Counted from the stretch's first letter, positions 18,172-26,803 are shown. The stretch: 64,000 bases of DNA from Oligella sp050920755 (GCF_050920755.1 NZ_CP158480.1:372001-436000); one strand, 5' to 3'. Translations and numbers: made by a program. The notes: a model not told the origin generated them from the sequence alone.

Positions 18172-19760
18172 AACTTTAAGTTACGTAGTTCTTTACGGAT
18201 GATTTTGCCGGTGGTAGTCATCGGCAGCTCATCCAGAAAATGAATCCGACGCGGATATTCGTGGGCTGCGACCCGAGTACGCACGTGATCCTGCAATTCT
18301 TTTTTTAGCTCCTCGCTAGCTTCTTGCCCCTCTTTGAGTACAACAAAGGCCGTGACGATTTCCGTGCGTTCCGGATCGGGAATGCCGATAACAGCCGCCA
18401 TACTAACGGCAGGGTGACTTAGTAGACCGTCTTCAATCGGCCCCGGACCGATACGGTAGCCGGCACTTGTAATCACATCGTCATCGCGCCCTATAAAAAA
18501 GAGATAGGAGTCCTTATCCATTACGCCACGATCGCCGGTCAATAAATAGTCACCTTTAAATTTATTGTCAGTGGCTGAAGGGTCATTCCAATAGTAGAGA
18601 AACATAACCGGATCCGGTCTTAAGACAGCAATATCGCCTTCTTCGCCGGTTGCGACAGGCACGCCGTCCGAATTGATAATGGCAACTTTGTGGCCGGGAA
18701 CGGCTTTTCCCATACTGCCCGGTCTGGGCTCAAACTCTGCAACACAACTGGAGACAATCATATTGCATTCAGTTTGACCATAAAATTCATTAATCGTGAT
18801 GTTTAAGTTGTCTCTACCCCAGTCAAGTAACTCTTTACCGAGTGTTTCACCACCGCTGGCAATTGAACGTAGTTTTAATTGTGGCCATTTTTCTTGCGGT
18901 TTTTCTACAAAACGCAACATTTTTAGCGCAGTAGGTGGCAAGAAGGTATGGGTGATCTGATGCTTATTCATTAAGCTGAAAGCATCTTCGGCGTTGAATT
19001 TACTGGCACGTGAGGCGACAACAGGACGCCCGTGATGCCAAGCCGGCAACAGTAGATCTAAAAGCCCACCAATCCAAGCCCAGTCTGCAGGTGTCCAAAA
19101 AACAGCATCGGGGCTATTCATCTCATTATTGTGAGATGTTTCGACTCCCGGTAAATGTCCTAATAAAATTCGCTGCGCATGGCAAGCGCCTTTGGGCTTG
19201 CCGGTCGTGCCGGAAGTAAAAATAATAATTGCAGGGTCTTCGGCTCGTGTGTTTACAACTTCAAACGCTGTGGATTGAGCATTAAGCTCGGCCCAGAAGG
19301 AATGAGTTGTTTTATCGTTTTTTTCTTGGTTAATATTAAAGATATTTTTTAAGCATGGGATATCACAGCGAATAGCATTTATTTTGTCTAAGCCACCATT
19401 GTCTGTGATGAGGGTAGCAATGCCGGCGTGGCTGATTCTGTAGCTTAAGGCATCTAAACCGAATAGCGCAAAGAGCGGTACGGCAATGGCCCCAATCTTA
19501 TAAGCCGCCAGATGAGCAATACCCGTGGCTAAACCCTGAGTTAATAAGATTCCGACCCGATCGCCTTTCTTGACCCCGGCCTTTTGTAAAGCATTAGCAA
19601 ACTGATTGGAATAATCGCGTAGTTGATCAAAACTGTAATGCTTGGTTTCACCCGCAATTTCTTCTATTAAAGCTAATCGACCACTGCCATTAGCCCATTT
19701 ATCACAGGTATCTATACCGATATTGTAATATTCAGGTATTTCCCAAGAAAAATTGCTCAT
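18168..19760 (-). CDS. AMP-dependent acyl-CoA synthetase (acetyl-CoA synthetase-like)
   Basis: An ANL-superfamily ligase of 530 residues that activates a short carboxylic acid as acyl-AMP and then acyl-CoA. The P-loop IIFTSGTTGKPKG, the INEFYGQTECN A5 motif, LLTGDRG (A7), GRDDDVITSAGYRIGP (A8) and the C-terminal PMTTTGKIIRKELR with the catalytic Lys are all present. It resembles the Acs-like branch for short or medium acids; the substrate is unknown. It converges on the iclR-type gene with a 4-base overlap and lies 26 bases downstream of folA, so it may be transcribed from the folate operon. Confidence 0.9.
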   Translation of the reverse strand: MSNFSWEIPEYYNIGIDTCDKWANGSGRLALIEEIAGETKHYSFDQLRDYSNQFANALQKAGVKKGDRVGILLTQGLATGIAHLAAYKIGAIAVPLFALFGLDALSYRISHAGIATLITDNGGLDKINAIRCDIPCLKNIFNINQEKNDKTTHSFWAELNAQSTAFEVVNTRAEDPAIIIFTSGTTGKPKGACHAQRILLGHLPGVETSHNNEMNSPDAVFWTPADWAWIGGLLDLLLPAWHHGRPVVASRASKFNAEDAFSLMNKHQITHTFLPPTALKMLRFVEKPQEKWPQLKLRSIASGGETLGKELLDWGRDNLNITINEFYGQTECNMIVSSCVAEFEPRPGSMGKAVPGHKVAIINSDGVPVATGEEGDIAVLRPDPVMFLYYWNDPSATDNKFKGDYLLTGDRGVMDKDSYLFFIGRDDDVITSAGYRIGPGPIEDGLLSHPAVSMAAVIGIPDPERTEIVTAFVVLKEGQEASEELKKELQDHVRTRVAAHEYPRRIHFLDELPMTTTGKIIRKELRNLKF

Positions 19761-19786
19761 CTCATCCCTCGTTATGTATCAATACC

Positions 19787-20284
19787 TTAGCACCGCTCAT
19801 ACACCACAAAATCAAAATCATAATTATTGTCGATGGGTTGTGGGGAGCGACTGATTTCCTTCCATGCTGCTTTATCGAGGGTGGGGAATACCGTGTCACC
19901 ATCGATTTTGTTATGAATTTCAGTGGCATAAATCCTATTAACAACACCGGCTTCTAGGGCTTGGGCGTAAATTTGTCCGCCGCCGATAATAAAAATATCC
20001 TGTGCCGGTGCCTTGTCTTTTGCCAGATCAATGGCAGAGGCTAAGTCGCTGACGACTTCGGCTCCTTCAGCAGAATACGTTTCATCACGACTAATTACAA
20101 TATTCAAGCGACCCGGTAGGGGACGACCCAGGGACTCCCATGTGATGCGACCCATAATAATCGGTGCACCCATAGTGGTCTTTTTAAAATAAGCTAAATC
20201 AGAAGGGATATTCCAAGGCATTTGCCCATGGTTACCGATAATATTGTTTTTTGAATAAGCAACAATAATATTAATGCTTGACAT
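19787..20284 (-). CDS. folA: Dihydrofolate reductase
   Basis: FolA reduces dihydrofolate to tetrahydrofolate with NADPH. It has 165 residues, the usual chromosomal length. The Met20 loop NHGQMPWNIPSDLAYFKKTT contains the conserved Trp and the acidic Asp of the active site. IIMGRITWESLGRPLPGR and FIIGGGQIYAQAL are the other hallmarks. It lies 12 bases downstream of thyA on the same strand, so the dUMP methylation and folate recycling steps are coupled in one operon. Confidence 0.95.
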   Translation of the reverse strand: MSSINIIVAYSKNNIIGNHGQMPWNIPSDLAYFKKTTMGAPIIMGRITWESLGRPLPGRLNIVISRDETYSAEGAEVVSDLASAIDLAKDKAPAQDIFIIGGGQIYAQALEAGVVNRIYATEIHNKIDGDTVFPTLDKAAWKEISRSPQPIDNNYDFDFVVYERC

Positions 20285-20296
20285 GCTTTATTCCTT

Positions 20297-21133
20297 TTAT
20301 ACCGCTACCGGCGCTTTAATAAGTGGGTGGTGCTGATAGTTTTCGAATTCAAAATCTTCGAATTGATAATCAAAAATCGAGTCCGGTTTACGTAAAATCT
20401 TCAAGGTAGGGTAGGGGTAGGGTTGACGCGATAATTGCTCCCTAACCTGTTCAAAATGGTTGGAATAAATATGGGTATCGCCACCGGTCCAGATAAACTC
20501 ACCCACCTCCAGGTCGCATTGCTGAGCAATCATATGAGTAAGTAGAGAATAACTGGCAATATTAAACGGCACCCCTAAGAAAATGTCCGCACTGCGCTGA
20601 TAGAGCTGACAAGAAAGCTTGCCGTCCGCCACATAGAATTGGAATAAGCAATGACAAGGTGGTAACTTCATCTCATCGATATTTGCCACGTTCCAAGCCG
20701 CCACAATATGACGTCGCGAGTCGGGGTTATTTTTAATCTGCTCCATCAATTGAGCGATTTGGTCAATACTGCCTCCATCCGGGGTCGGCCAGCTGCGCCA
20801 TTGGACACCATAAACCGGGCCTAATTCACCCTGTTCGTCGGCCCATTCATCCCAAATCGTCACACCATTTTCCTGTAGCCAGCGCACATTAGAATCGCCG
20901 CGCAAGAACCAGAGTAATTCATAAATCACACTGCGTAAGTGGATTTTTTTGGTGGTCACAAGTGGGAAACCCTGTTGTAAATCGAAGCGCATTTGATAGC
21001 CGAAATGTGAGCGAGTGCCGGTACCGGTGCGGTCCGACTTGTCAACGCCATTTTCAAATACAAAGCGCATCATTTGCTCATATTGATCAGAGCGGGGCGC
21101 TTGAGCGGTATTTAAAATATCCTGTGAACTCAT
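20297..21133 (-). CDS. thyA: Thymidylate synthase
   Basis: ThyA converts dUMP to dTMP using methylene-tetrahydrofolate. The 278 residues include RTGTGTRSHFGYQMRF near the N-terminus, the catalytic Cys in LPPCHCLFQFYV, and the nucleotide-binding QRSADIFLGVPFNIA and GGDTHIYSNH blocks. The start ATG lies 3 bases after the stop of the OsmC-like gene, with folA immediately downstream. Confidence 0.96.
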   Translation of the reverse strand: MSSQDILNTAQAPRSDQYEQMMRFVFENGVDKSDRTGTGTRSHFGYQMRFDLQQGFPLVTTKKIHLRSVIYELLWFLRGDSNVRWLQENGVTIWDEWADEQGELGPVYGVQWRSWPTPDGGSIDQIAQLMEQIKNNPDSRRHIVAAWNVANIDEMKLPPCHCLFQFYVADGKLSCQLYQRSADIFLGVPFNIASYSLLTHMIAQQCDLEVGEFIWTGGDTHIYSNHFEQVREQLSRQPYPYPTLKILRKPDSIFDYQFEDFEFENYQHHPLIKAPVAV

Positions 21134-21136
21134 TGC

Positions 21137-21559
21137 TTAAACTTCCTCAATACGATAGGAGTGGGTCACTTCAGCGGTTTTATTCAGCATGGCAATCGCG
21201 GAGCAATACTTTTCATGGCTGAGATTAATGGCACGTTCCACCACATTTTCCTGCAGGCCGCGGCCGCTAACGATAAATTCAAAATGAATTTTAGTGAAAA
21301 CTTTAGGGTCTGTCTCCGCACGCTCTGAAGTGATATTTAAACGACAGCGGCGAATATCCTTGCGGCCGCGCTGTAAAATCATCACCACATCATAAGCCGA
21401 GCAGGCTCCCGCACCGCTTAGCAGTGTTTCCATGGGTCGAGGGGCCAGATTATTGCCGCCACCCTCAGGTGGGCCATCAACGGTTAAAGTATGACCACTG
21501 CCGGTACGACATACAAATAACATGCCCTCAGGGCCATTCCATTCGACAGAACATTGCAT
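21137..21559 (-). CDS. OsmC family peroxiredoxin-like protein
   Basis: A 140-residue OsmC/YhfA-type protein that probably reduces organic hydroperoxides or handles thiol stress. The two conserved cysteines are visible in GAGACSAYDVV and EKYCSAIAML. The PEGGGNNLAPRPMETLLS block is typical of the YhfA-like branch. The ATG at 21559 is chosen over a longer in-frame start at 21616 because AAAGGAATT lies just upstream and family members begin at this point. It heads a tight OsmC-thyA-folA operon. Confidence 0.88.
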   Translation of the reverse strand: MQCSVEWNGPEGMLFVCRTGSGHTLTVDGPPEGGGNNLAPRPMETLLSGAGACSAYDVVMILQRGRKDIRRCRLNITSERAETDPKVFTKIHFEFIVSGRGLQENVVERAINLSHEKYCSAIAMLNKTAEVTHSYRIEEV

Positions 21560-21773
21560 AATCTGAATTCCTTTCTTTCTAAGTGTGTGATGGATAGATT
21601 TTAACTTATTCATCATTATGCCTTATAGCAAAGGGTTTGACTCCTAGGGGTTGAATAATGGCTAAAAGCTCAGTGGTAGCACAGTATCACGGCTTTAGTG
21701 GCAACTGTAGGTTTTGAGAAATGTCAAAAATACAACAATTAAGTATTTATCTTAGGGTTTTCATTAGTTTTTC

Positions 21774-21802
21774 TTGCAACGCAACAAAAGCTTTGCTATT
21801 AT
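21774..21802 (+). promoter_or_regulatory. Promoter of the candidate small RNA
   Basis: TTGCAA (21774-21779) and TATTAT (21797-21802) are separated by 17 bases. No translatable gene of credible length follows; a structured region ending in a strong intrinsic terminator does. Transcription would begin near 21809. Confidence 0.65.
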
Positions 21803-21808
21803 TTAACT

Positions 21809-21972
21809 GTGGTCGGGTTATTAGGGTTTTACCTAGTTAACTCGCAGTTATTTAAACTGAAGTTTGATTAGTTTTCTCCTTACTACATAGGACTTCAGTT
21901 TATGCAGATGTCTCCTCCACCCTCCTCCTTTGGTGGATTTGCCCGGAATCTTTTGATTCCGGGTTTTTTTTT
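21809..21972 (+). ncRNA. Candidate trans-acting small RNA with anti-Shine-Dalgarno loops
   Basis: About 164 bases between a good promoter and a perfect intrinsic terminator. Three hairpins are visible. Stem I pairs 21853-21863 with 21892-21902 (11 bp) around a 28-base loop containing TCTCCTT. Stem II pairs 21916-21921 with 21932-21937 around the loop CTCCTCCTTT. Stem III, the terminator, pairs 21942-21950 with 21955-21963 (9 bp), has a TTTT loop and nine T residues. Both loops match the 3' end of 16S rRNA and so could pair with ribosome-binding sites. The layout recalls C/U-rich-loop sRNAs described in Neisseria and alphaproteobacteria. The 5' boundary is inferred from the promoter. Confidence 0.6.
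21942..21972 (+). terminator. Intrinsic terminator of the candidate small RNA
   Basis: A perfect 9-bp GC-rich stem (CCCGGAATC with GATTCCGGG), a TTTT loop and nine consecutive T residues. This is one of the strongest terminators in the window. Confidence 0.9.
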
Positions 21973-21981
21973 GGAAAAATC

Positions 21982-22034
21982 AGTTGTGCTGTTTTGTGAA
22001 TGACAGCATGATGGGCTCTGTAAATGTCTTTTTT
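21982..22034 (+). repeat. Left copy of 53-bp direct repeat flanking the T6SS module
   Basis: It matches 28050-28102 at 47 of 53 positions in the same orientation, including the uninterrupted core GGGCTCTGTAAATGTC. At the right border the repeat follows an IS1634-like transposase tail, so it probably represents the 3' end of that element. Confidence 0.8.
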
Positions 22035-22036
22035 CT

Positions 22037-22205
22037 TGTATTCGTCATATTTTTGGGACACCCTGCATTTTGAGGTTTTAACAAGTACCTCAAAATGCAG
22101 GGTGAGATCCATGCGGCTATCGATATGAACCGGTACGAAAGCGATGCGGCTTGGAATGGTCTCAAGGTGTTTTGCTGGTATGCAATTAGAACCGAGAGTT
22201 GAAAA
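22037..22205 (+). mobile_element. Left IS remnant with palindrome and transposase fragment
   Basis: 22037-22065 resembles 27525-27553 (TGTATxCGTCA, T-run, GGGACACCCTG), which precedes the transposase remnant on the right. A perfect 18-bp inverted repeat (22059-22076 with 22087-22104) follows. From 22095 a short open frame (35 codons to 22202) reads IHAAIDMNRYESDAAWNGLK, resembling an internal IS1634-type transposase segment (acidic residue then W-x-G-L-K). This is degraded IS DNA with no intact gene. The transposase assignment of so short a piece is tentative. Confidence 0.5.
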
Positions 22206-22312
22206 AAACGCCTGTCATGGCTTTGTCATAGTCAACGGTTAAGATTTCTTAAGTAAAGGTATGCTCAAGTACCGGGCATGCGTTTTTTAAGTGTCAGACT
22301 TACAGGTGTGTT

Positions 22313-24160
22313 GTGACCACGCTTTCTTTGATTCAGCCGGAACGGCTTGAACAGTTCACTTTGACCCGCCCCTAAGCTCGTATCATGATAAGTCTACGGG
22401 CTTTCTCTTTGAATCTCTTGAGGGGAGTGAGGGGCTGTCCGGTTTGTACCGTTTTAGCGTTTGTCTTTTACATCGCAGTCAATCGTTAAAAGATGAAGAC
22501 TGTTTGAATCAGCCTTTGTGCGTTGAATTAGCCACGCCCGGTGTGCCTCGCTATCTGCATGGTTTTGTGAGCGAGTGGGCTTTTTTGGGGGGCGGCTGAT
22601 CCGGAACAGCGATATTGGCGCTATGAAGCGGTGGTGCGTCCTAATTTGTGGTTAGCGACCTTAAACCGCAACTTTCGGATCTTTCAGCATCTCAGTACGC
22701 AACAGATTGTTGAGCAGGTGCTTGAGCCCTACGATTTGATATGTCAGTTTAACTTAACAGAAAGTCATCGCTATGAGTTGCGTGAATATTGCGTGCAGTA
22801 TGATGAATCGGATTTCAATTTTATCAGCCGACTCTTAGCGTTAGACGGTATTCACTATCAGTTTAAGCACTTTGACGATCGGCATGAAGTGCATTTTTAC
22901 GATAGCAATGAGGCGCATCCTCTTATTGAGGGCTATGAGACAATTGATTACCTGCCGGATGAAGTCTTAGGTTTACACGCAAAACGGCACTATATCAGCA
23001 ATTGGCAAAGCGTCCGGCGACTGCATAGCAGTCACTTCGAAACCAGTCATTATAACTACCGTAATCCTTATCAGGATTTACGTAATTATGCACATCACGC
23101 TCATCGGTATTTACCGGTGAGCCGAGTTTATGAGTGGCCGGGTAATTACTATGATTGGGATAAAGGTGAGCATCACGCCGAGCGTCGCTTGCATTATTTT
23201 AATCATTTAGCGCATCAGAAAAGTTGCTCAACCACCGCACTTGCTTTGACGACCGGCGCACGTTTTACCTTATGCGGTTATCCACGGAGTGAGGAAAATG
23301 CGCAGTATCTGGTGGTGGAAACGCGATTTCATTTAAGAGAAAATCCCTATCATTCGACCGAGCAAGCACGATCAGGGCGTATTGCTGAGCTGTATTTAAC
23401 GGTGCAACGCGCTGATGAACCGTATTATCCGCCGCAACAGCACCCGAAGCCCAAAACCTATGGTCCGCAAACCGCTGTGGTGGTGGGACCGGAGGGGCAA
23501 GAAATCTGGACCAATGATTTAGGTCAAGTCAAAGTAAAGTTTTTCTGGGATCGTTATGGACGAGGTGATGAAAACAGTTCCTGCCGGATTCGAGTCAGTC
23601 ACCCTTGGGCAGGTGCCGGTCATGGTGCGATTCAGATTCCACGCATCGGTGATGAGGTGATTGTGGACTTTTTAAATGGGGATCCGGATTATCCGGTGAT
23701 TACCGGACGCGTGTATAACCGGGGTAATGTGCCCCCGTGGCGTTTACCGGAACATGCCACGCAGATGGGTTTTTTCTCGCGCTCCAGTCCGGACGGCGAT
23801 CGGAGTACGGCTAATATTTTTCGTTTTGAAGACAAAACCGGGCAAGAACAGATATACATTCATGCGGAACGGGATATGGATACCGAAGTTAAGCGCAATG
23901 AAACACTGTCTGTGCAGCAGGATCGCATCAAAAACGTTCATCGGGATGAAATCACGGTGATTGGTAAAAATTGCGAGGAAACGGTGGGTGAGACATTGCG
24001 GATTCAGGCCGGTCAGTTGATTGAGTGGCGTTGTGGTTCGGCTTATATTCAATTGCACCCCGATGGTTTAGTACGTATTCGAGGGCTGCGTTTTGAGTTT
24101 GAAGCAGACGGTCACGTACAGATCAGTAGCGGTGACGGTCAAGACATTGATTTAAACTAA
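22313..24160 (+). pseudogene. vgrG: Type VI secretion spike protein VgrG (two frameshifts)
   Basis: VgrG (TssI) is the trimeric T6SS spike. Translation from GTG 22313 (VTTLSLIQPERLEQF) stops at 22373. The next frame continues from about 22372 (LSSYHDKSTGFLFESLEG, then LHGFVSEWAFLG) and stops at 22597. The original frame resumes at about 22592 and is open to 24160. The shifts lie at a C-run (22370-22372, one base short) and a G-run (22587-22592, one base too many). The gp27-like and gp5 OB-fold regions follow, with GQVKVKFFWDRYG, HPWAGAGHGAIQIPRIGDEV and DPDYPVITGRVYN. A GTG at 22631 could make a 509-residue N-truncated product. Sequencing error at homopolymers is an alternative. Confidence 0.85.
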
Positions 24161-24174
24161 GCGGGGTACAGGCG

Positions 24175-25344
24175 GTGGAATTTAGAAACCTGACTCCGTT
24201 TCATTCGGCGTGCTATCAGATGCTTGATGTGGATGATCAGGCATTTCATGTGCTGGTGATGAAAGTGGCTTATTCGTTGCAAAACGGTCAATGCGTGATT
24301 GATGAAAGTCACTATCCCGCTTTATGCGAGCAAGATGAGTTTAGCGGGGAAGTTAATCGTTCATCCATTCGTTATGAAAGTGATTTTGCGCCCTATAAGC
24401 CTTTATGTGATGTTATTGTGAACGCCGTTGCTTATGCGCCGGGCGTGGTGCCGGTGAGGTCGTTTCCGGTGAATCTAACGATAATGGATGGTCATGGTCA
24501 GACCTTGTTAGATAAGAGCTTGTTGATTCAAGGTGAAAAAAGCTACCGTTATCAAGCCTCAAAGGTGGAAGAGTCGGAAATCACTCCTTTTGTGACGCTA
24601 CCCATTGATTATCGATACGCCTTTGGCGGTGAGAATAAGATTTATGCAAAGAGTCCTGCTGCGGCAGCGCTTCGAGAGGAGGATAAGCTTAGCGATGCGG
24701 CCTTAGCGGCGCATCCGGAGGAACAGTCGCCCCTTGCTCATACGGCATTTGAAGATAATGTCATCGGTACCGGATTTGCAGAACGGTGGTACGTGGAGGC
24801 GATAAAAGAGGGTGTCAGTTTTGCTGCGCCACGCATTTTAGACCCGGCGCATCCGTTTACATTAGACAGTTTTGCCAATCAGTTAAAGCGTCCTCGTAAC
24901 ACACCGGACTATGTACCTGCCGGTTTCGGTTTTGTTTCAAGAGCGGCTAAGACGAGGCGTGCATTGGCGGGTACCTATGATGAGGCGTGGTTAACGCATC
25001 GCTCCCCTTATTTGCCTAAAGACTTTGATTTTGCTTATTGGAACGGCGCACCGACGGGACAGCAAATTCCGTATCCGCCGAATCATATGCGGATAGCGTT
25101 GAAGAACCTTTCCCCTACCGGTACGTGGGAGATTGAGCTGCCGGCTCATCGCGCCTTTATTTTGCTTCGGATGAATAACGGTTTGTTTATTCCCGTCATG
25201 CTGAACATTGATACGGTCGTTATTGAGCCTGAGCGGAATCATGTTTTATTGACGCATCGCGTCCAACTTCCCACGACCTTAGATATACGGGTTATCGAAG
25301 CGCGTTTTGAAGTGGACCCGCAAGCCCCTTTGATGAAATTGTAG
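24175..25344 (+). CDS. DUF2169 family T6SS adaptor/chaperone
   Basis: A 389-residue protein beginning FRNLTPFHSACYQMLD, with the DUF2169 wording PVRSFPVNLTI, IDYRYAFGGEN and YVPAGFGFVSR. DUF2169 proteins act as adaptors that load toxin or PAAR proteins onto cognate VgrG. It starts with GTG at 24175, 14 bases after vgrG, in the order vgrG-DUF2169-DUF4150-toxin-immunity, the same arrangement as the Agrobacterium vgrG2-tde2 operon as I recall it. The gene is intact. Confidence 0.85.
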   Translation: MEFRNLTPFHSACYQMLDVDDQAFHVLVMKVAYSLQNGQCVIDESHYPALCEQDEFSGEVNRSSIRYESDFAPYKPLCDVIVNAVAYAPGVVPVRSFPVNLTIMDGHGQTLLDKSLLIQGEKSYRYQASKVEESEITPFVTLPIDYRYAFGGENKIYAKSPAAAALREEDKLSDAALAAHPEEQSPLAHTAFEDNVIGTGFAERWYVEAIKEGVSFAAPRILDPAHPFTLDSFANQLKRPRNTPDYVPAGFGFVSRAAKTRRALAGTYDEAWLTHRSPYLPKDFDFAYWNGAPTGQQIPYPPNHMRIALKNLSPTGTWEIELPAHRAFILLRMNNGLFIPVMLNIDTVVIEPERNHVLLTHRVQLPTTLDIRVIEARFEVDPQAPLMKL

Positions 25345-25354
25345 GATAGAGCAG

Positions 25355-25711
25355 ATGGCCGATAACTTGATGGCCCGTAAGAGTGAGCAATGGATGATTA
25401 TTTCCATTGTGCCGGATGTATGTAAGACGCCGGTGGGCTCTTCTACACCGCCGGTTCCTTATCCGGTGGTCGCGTATTTGTCAGCGTCAAAACAACAAAG
25501 TCCTAATGTGAGACTGAATGGGGATGAGGCCGTTATTTTAGACCAAAGCTATGTGGCGACCACGCTTGGTGCGCAAGCCGGTGTGGCAAAGGGGATAAAG
25601 AGCGGTACCGTGGGCGGGAAATGTTATTTTGATGAGCATAGTCAGTGTGTGCGCATTAATAAGAAAAGGGTTATCCGACATAACGATCTTGCTTGGATGA
25701 ACGGTGCATAA
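25355..25711 (+). CDS. DUF4150 PAAR-like spike tip protein
   Basis: A 118-residue protein of the PAAR-like DUF4150 family. Recognisable features are IVPDVCKTPVGSSTPPVPYPVVA, the internal SSVxLNG-type strand (VRLNGDEAVIL), GAQAGVAKGIKSGTVGGKCYF and a C-terminal KRVIRHNDLAWMN. These proteins cap the VgrG spike and carry toxins. It stands alone rather than fused to the effector. Its stop TAA directly abuts the effector ATG (TAAATG). Confidence 0.88.
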   Translation: MADNLMARKSEQWMIISIVPDVCKTPVGSSTPPVPYPVVAYLSASKQQSPNVRLNGDEAVILDQSYVATTLGAQAGVAKGIKSGTVGGKCYFDEHSQCVRINKKRVIRHNDLAWMNGA

Positions 25712-26803
25712 ATGAAGCAAGGCAATACAAAAGGCATAGTGACAAGGCAACCGCCGGCATCGCATAACAAGTCACCTGCGGCCAATCCTCGTTTGAGCGA
25801 TGAGACGGCAGAAGAGAAAGGATTTTTCGATCGCGCATGGGACAATATGCGCAGTGGCGTTAGTCGGCTAGGTGATAATATAGCAGATGGTGCCGCTTGG
25901 GTTGTTAACAATCCATGGGAAGCAACGCATTTAGCTTTAGATGTGGTCGGTATGATACCGGTGGTGGGGGAGGTGGCCGATGGCGCCAATGCAGTGCTTT
26001 ACCTGGCGCGAGGTGATTATGGAAATGCCGCACTGTCGGCGAGTGCGATGATACATGTTGTCGGCTCGACGGCGACGATGGGAAAAATGGCGGATAAGGC
26101 GGTGACGGCTGTAGCCAAAAGATCAGGTGGTATAGGGGGAAAACCGCCGTCTTCGGGAGCTAAGGTTCGCGGTCCTAAACGAGCCCGCATGCAACCACAT
26201 CGGGTTGCTTGCTTTAAACCGGTAAATACGCCTAAGGCGAGAGCGGCGGCAAGGCAAAATATTGAGAAAGATTATCCGAAGGGATCGAAGCATAAAACAG
26301 AGCAAGAGTACTTACGTGATGAAACACACACCCAACTTAGTCATCAGGGGGCGGCGTTAAATAAGATGACGGTTAAAGAGTATATGGAAGGGCGTGATTT
26401 ATTTAATCAACATAAGCGTAACAGCGGTCATTTTAATAAAGATAAGAGTGAAATAGTTAATGTTGATGCGGCTAGGGAAGAGCATAGAAGAGAGATAGCG
26501 AGGACGCGAGAAGCAGAATATAAAGACTCTGGTATAAACCGAGATGAAGCTGAAAAGCTGGCTGAGAAAGATAGTTATGAAATCATGGAAACTTTGGCAC
26601 TTTTACATGATCCCGATCAGGTGTTAGCGGGTGATAAGGCTAAAGCAGAGAAATTTGGTTTAGCGAATGTGAATGCTTCAATCGGTTCCAACTGGAATAA
26701 GGCAGGAAAAGGACAGTTGAGTCGGGTGGAATCCATTGATAAGGCGGTTAAGGATTTGCCGGAAGATTTATTATTAAACATAGTATTGGAGGTTTGTTCA
26801 TGA
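25712..26803 (+). CDS. T6SS effector with Ntox15/Tde-type nuclease domain
   Basis: A 363-residue effector. Residues 1-40 are polar. About 70-115 form a hydrophobic pre-toxin segment (VGMIPVVGEVADGANAVLYL, then GDYGNAALSASAMI) common in T6SS and polymorphic toxins. Residues about 200-350 match polymorphic toxin type 15 (Ntox15), with NKMTVKEYMEGR, and the catalytic HxxD motif as His299-Asp-Pro-Asp302, followed by NVNASIGSNW. Ntox15 domains of the Tde family are DNases delivered by T6SS. The reading frame is intact. Its stop overlaps the immunity ATG (ATGA). Fold assignment is by recognised motifs, not by a database search. Confidence 0.8.
   Translation: MKQGNTKGIVTRQPPASHNKSPAANPRLSDETAEEKGFFDRAWDNMRSGVSRLGDNIADGAAWVVNNPWEATHLALDVVGMIPVVGEVADGANAVLYLARGDYGNAALSASAMIHVVGSTATMGKMADKAVTAVAKRSGGIGGKPPSSGAKVRGPKRARMQPHRVACFKPVNTPKARAAARQNIEKDYPKGSKHKTEQEYLRDETHTQLSHQGAALNKMTVKEYMEGRDLFNQHKRNSGHFNKDKSEIVNVDAAREEHRREIARTREAEYKDSGINRDEAEKLAEKDSYEIMETLALLHDPDQVLAGDKAKAEKFGLANVNASIGSNWNKAGKGQLSRVESIDKAVKDLPEDLLLNIVLEVCS

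Noticed and set aside
21901..21999. A 33-codon ORF starting ATGCAGATGTCTCC inside the candidate small RNA
   Set aside because: It runs through the terminator stem and T-tract, has no Shine-Dalgarno, and its N-terminal codons are explained by the C/U-rich loop.
22631..24160. GTG at 22631 as the true start of VgrG
   Set aside because: About 105 codons of clear VgrG N-terminal sequence precede it in two frames. The gene is better described as frameshifted from 22313.
25642..25989. 115-codon antisense ORF across the DUF4150/effector junction
   Set aside because: It is the antisense shadow of two supported genes, with no recognisable domain.
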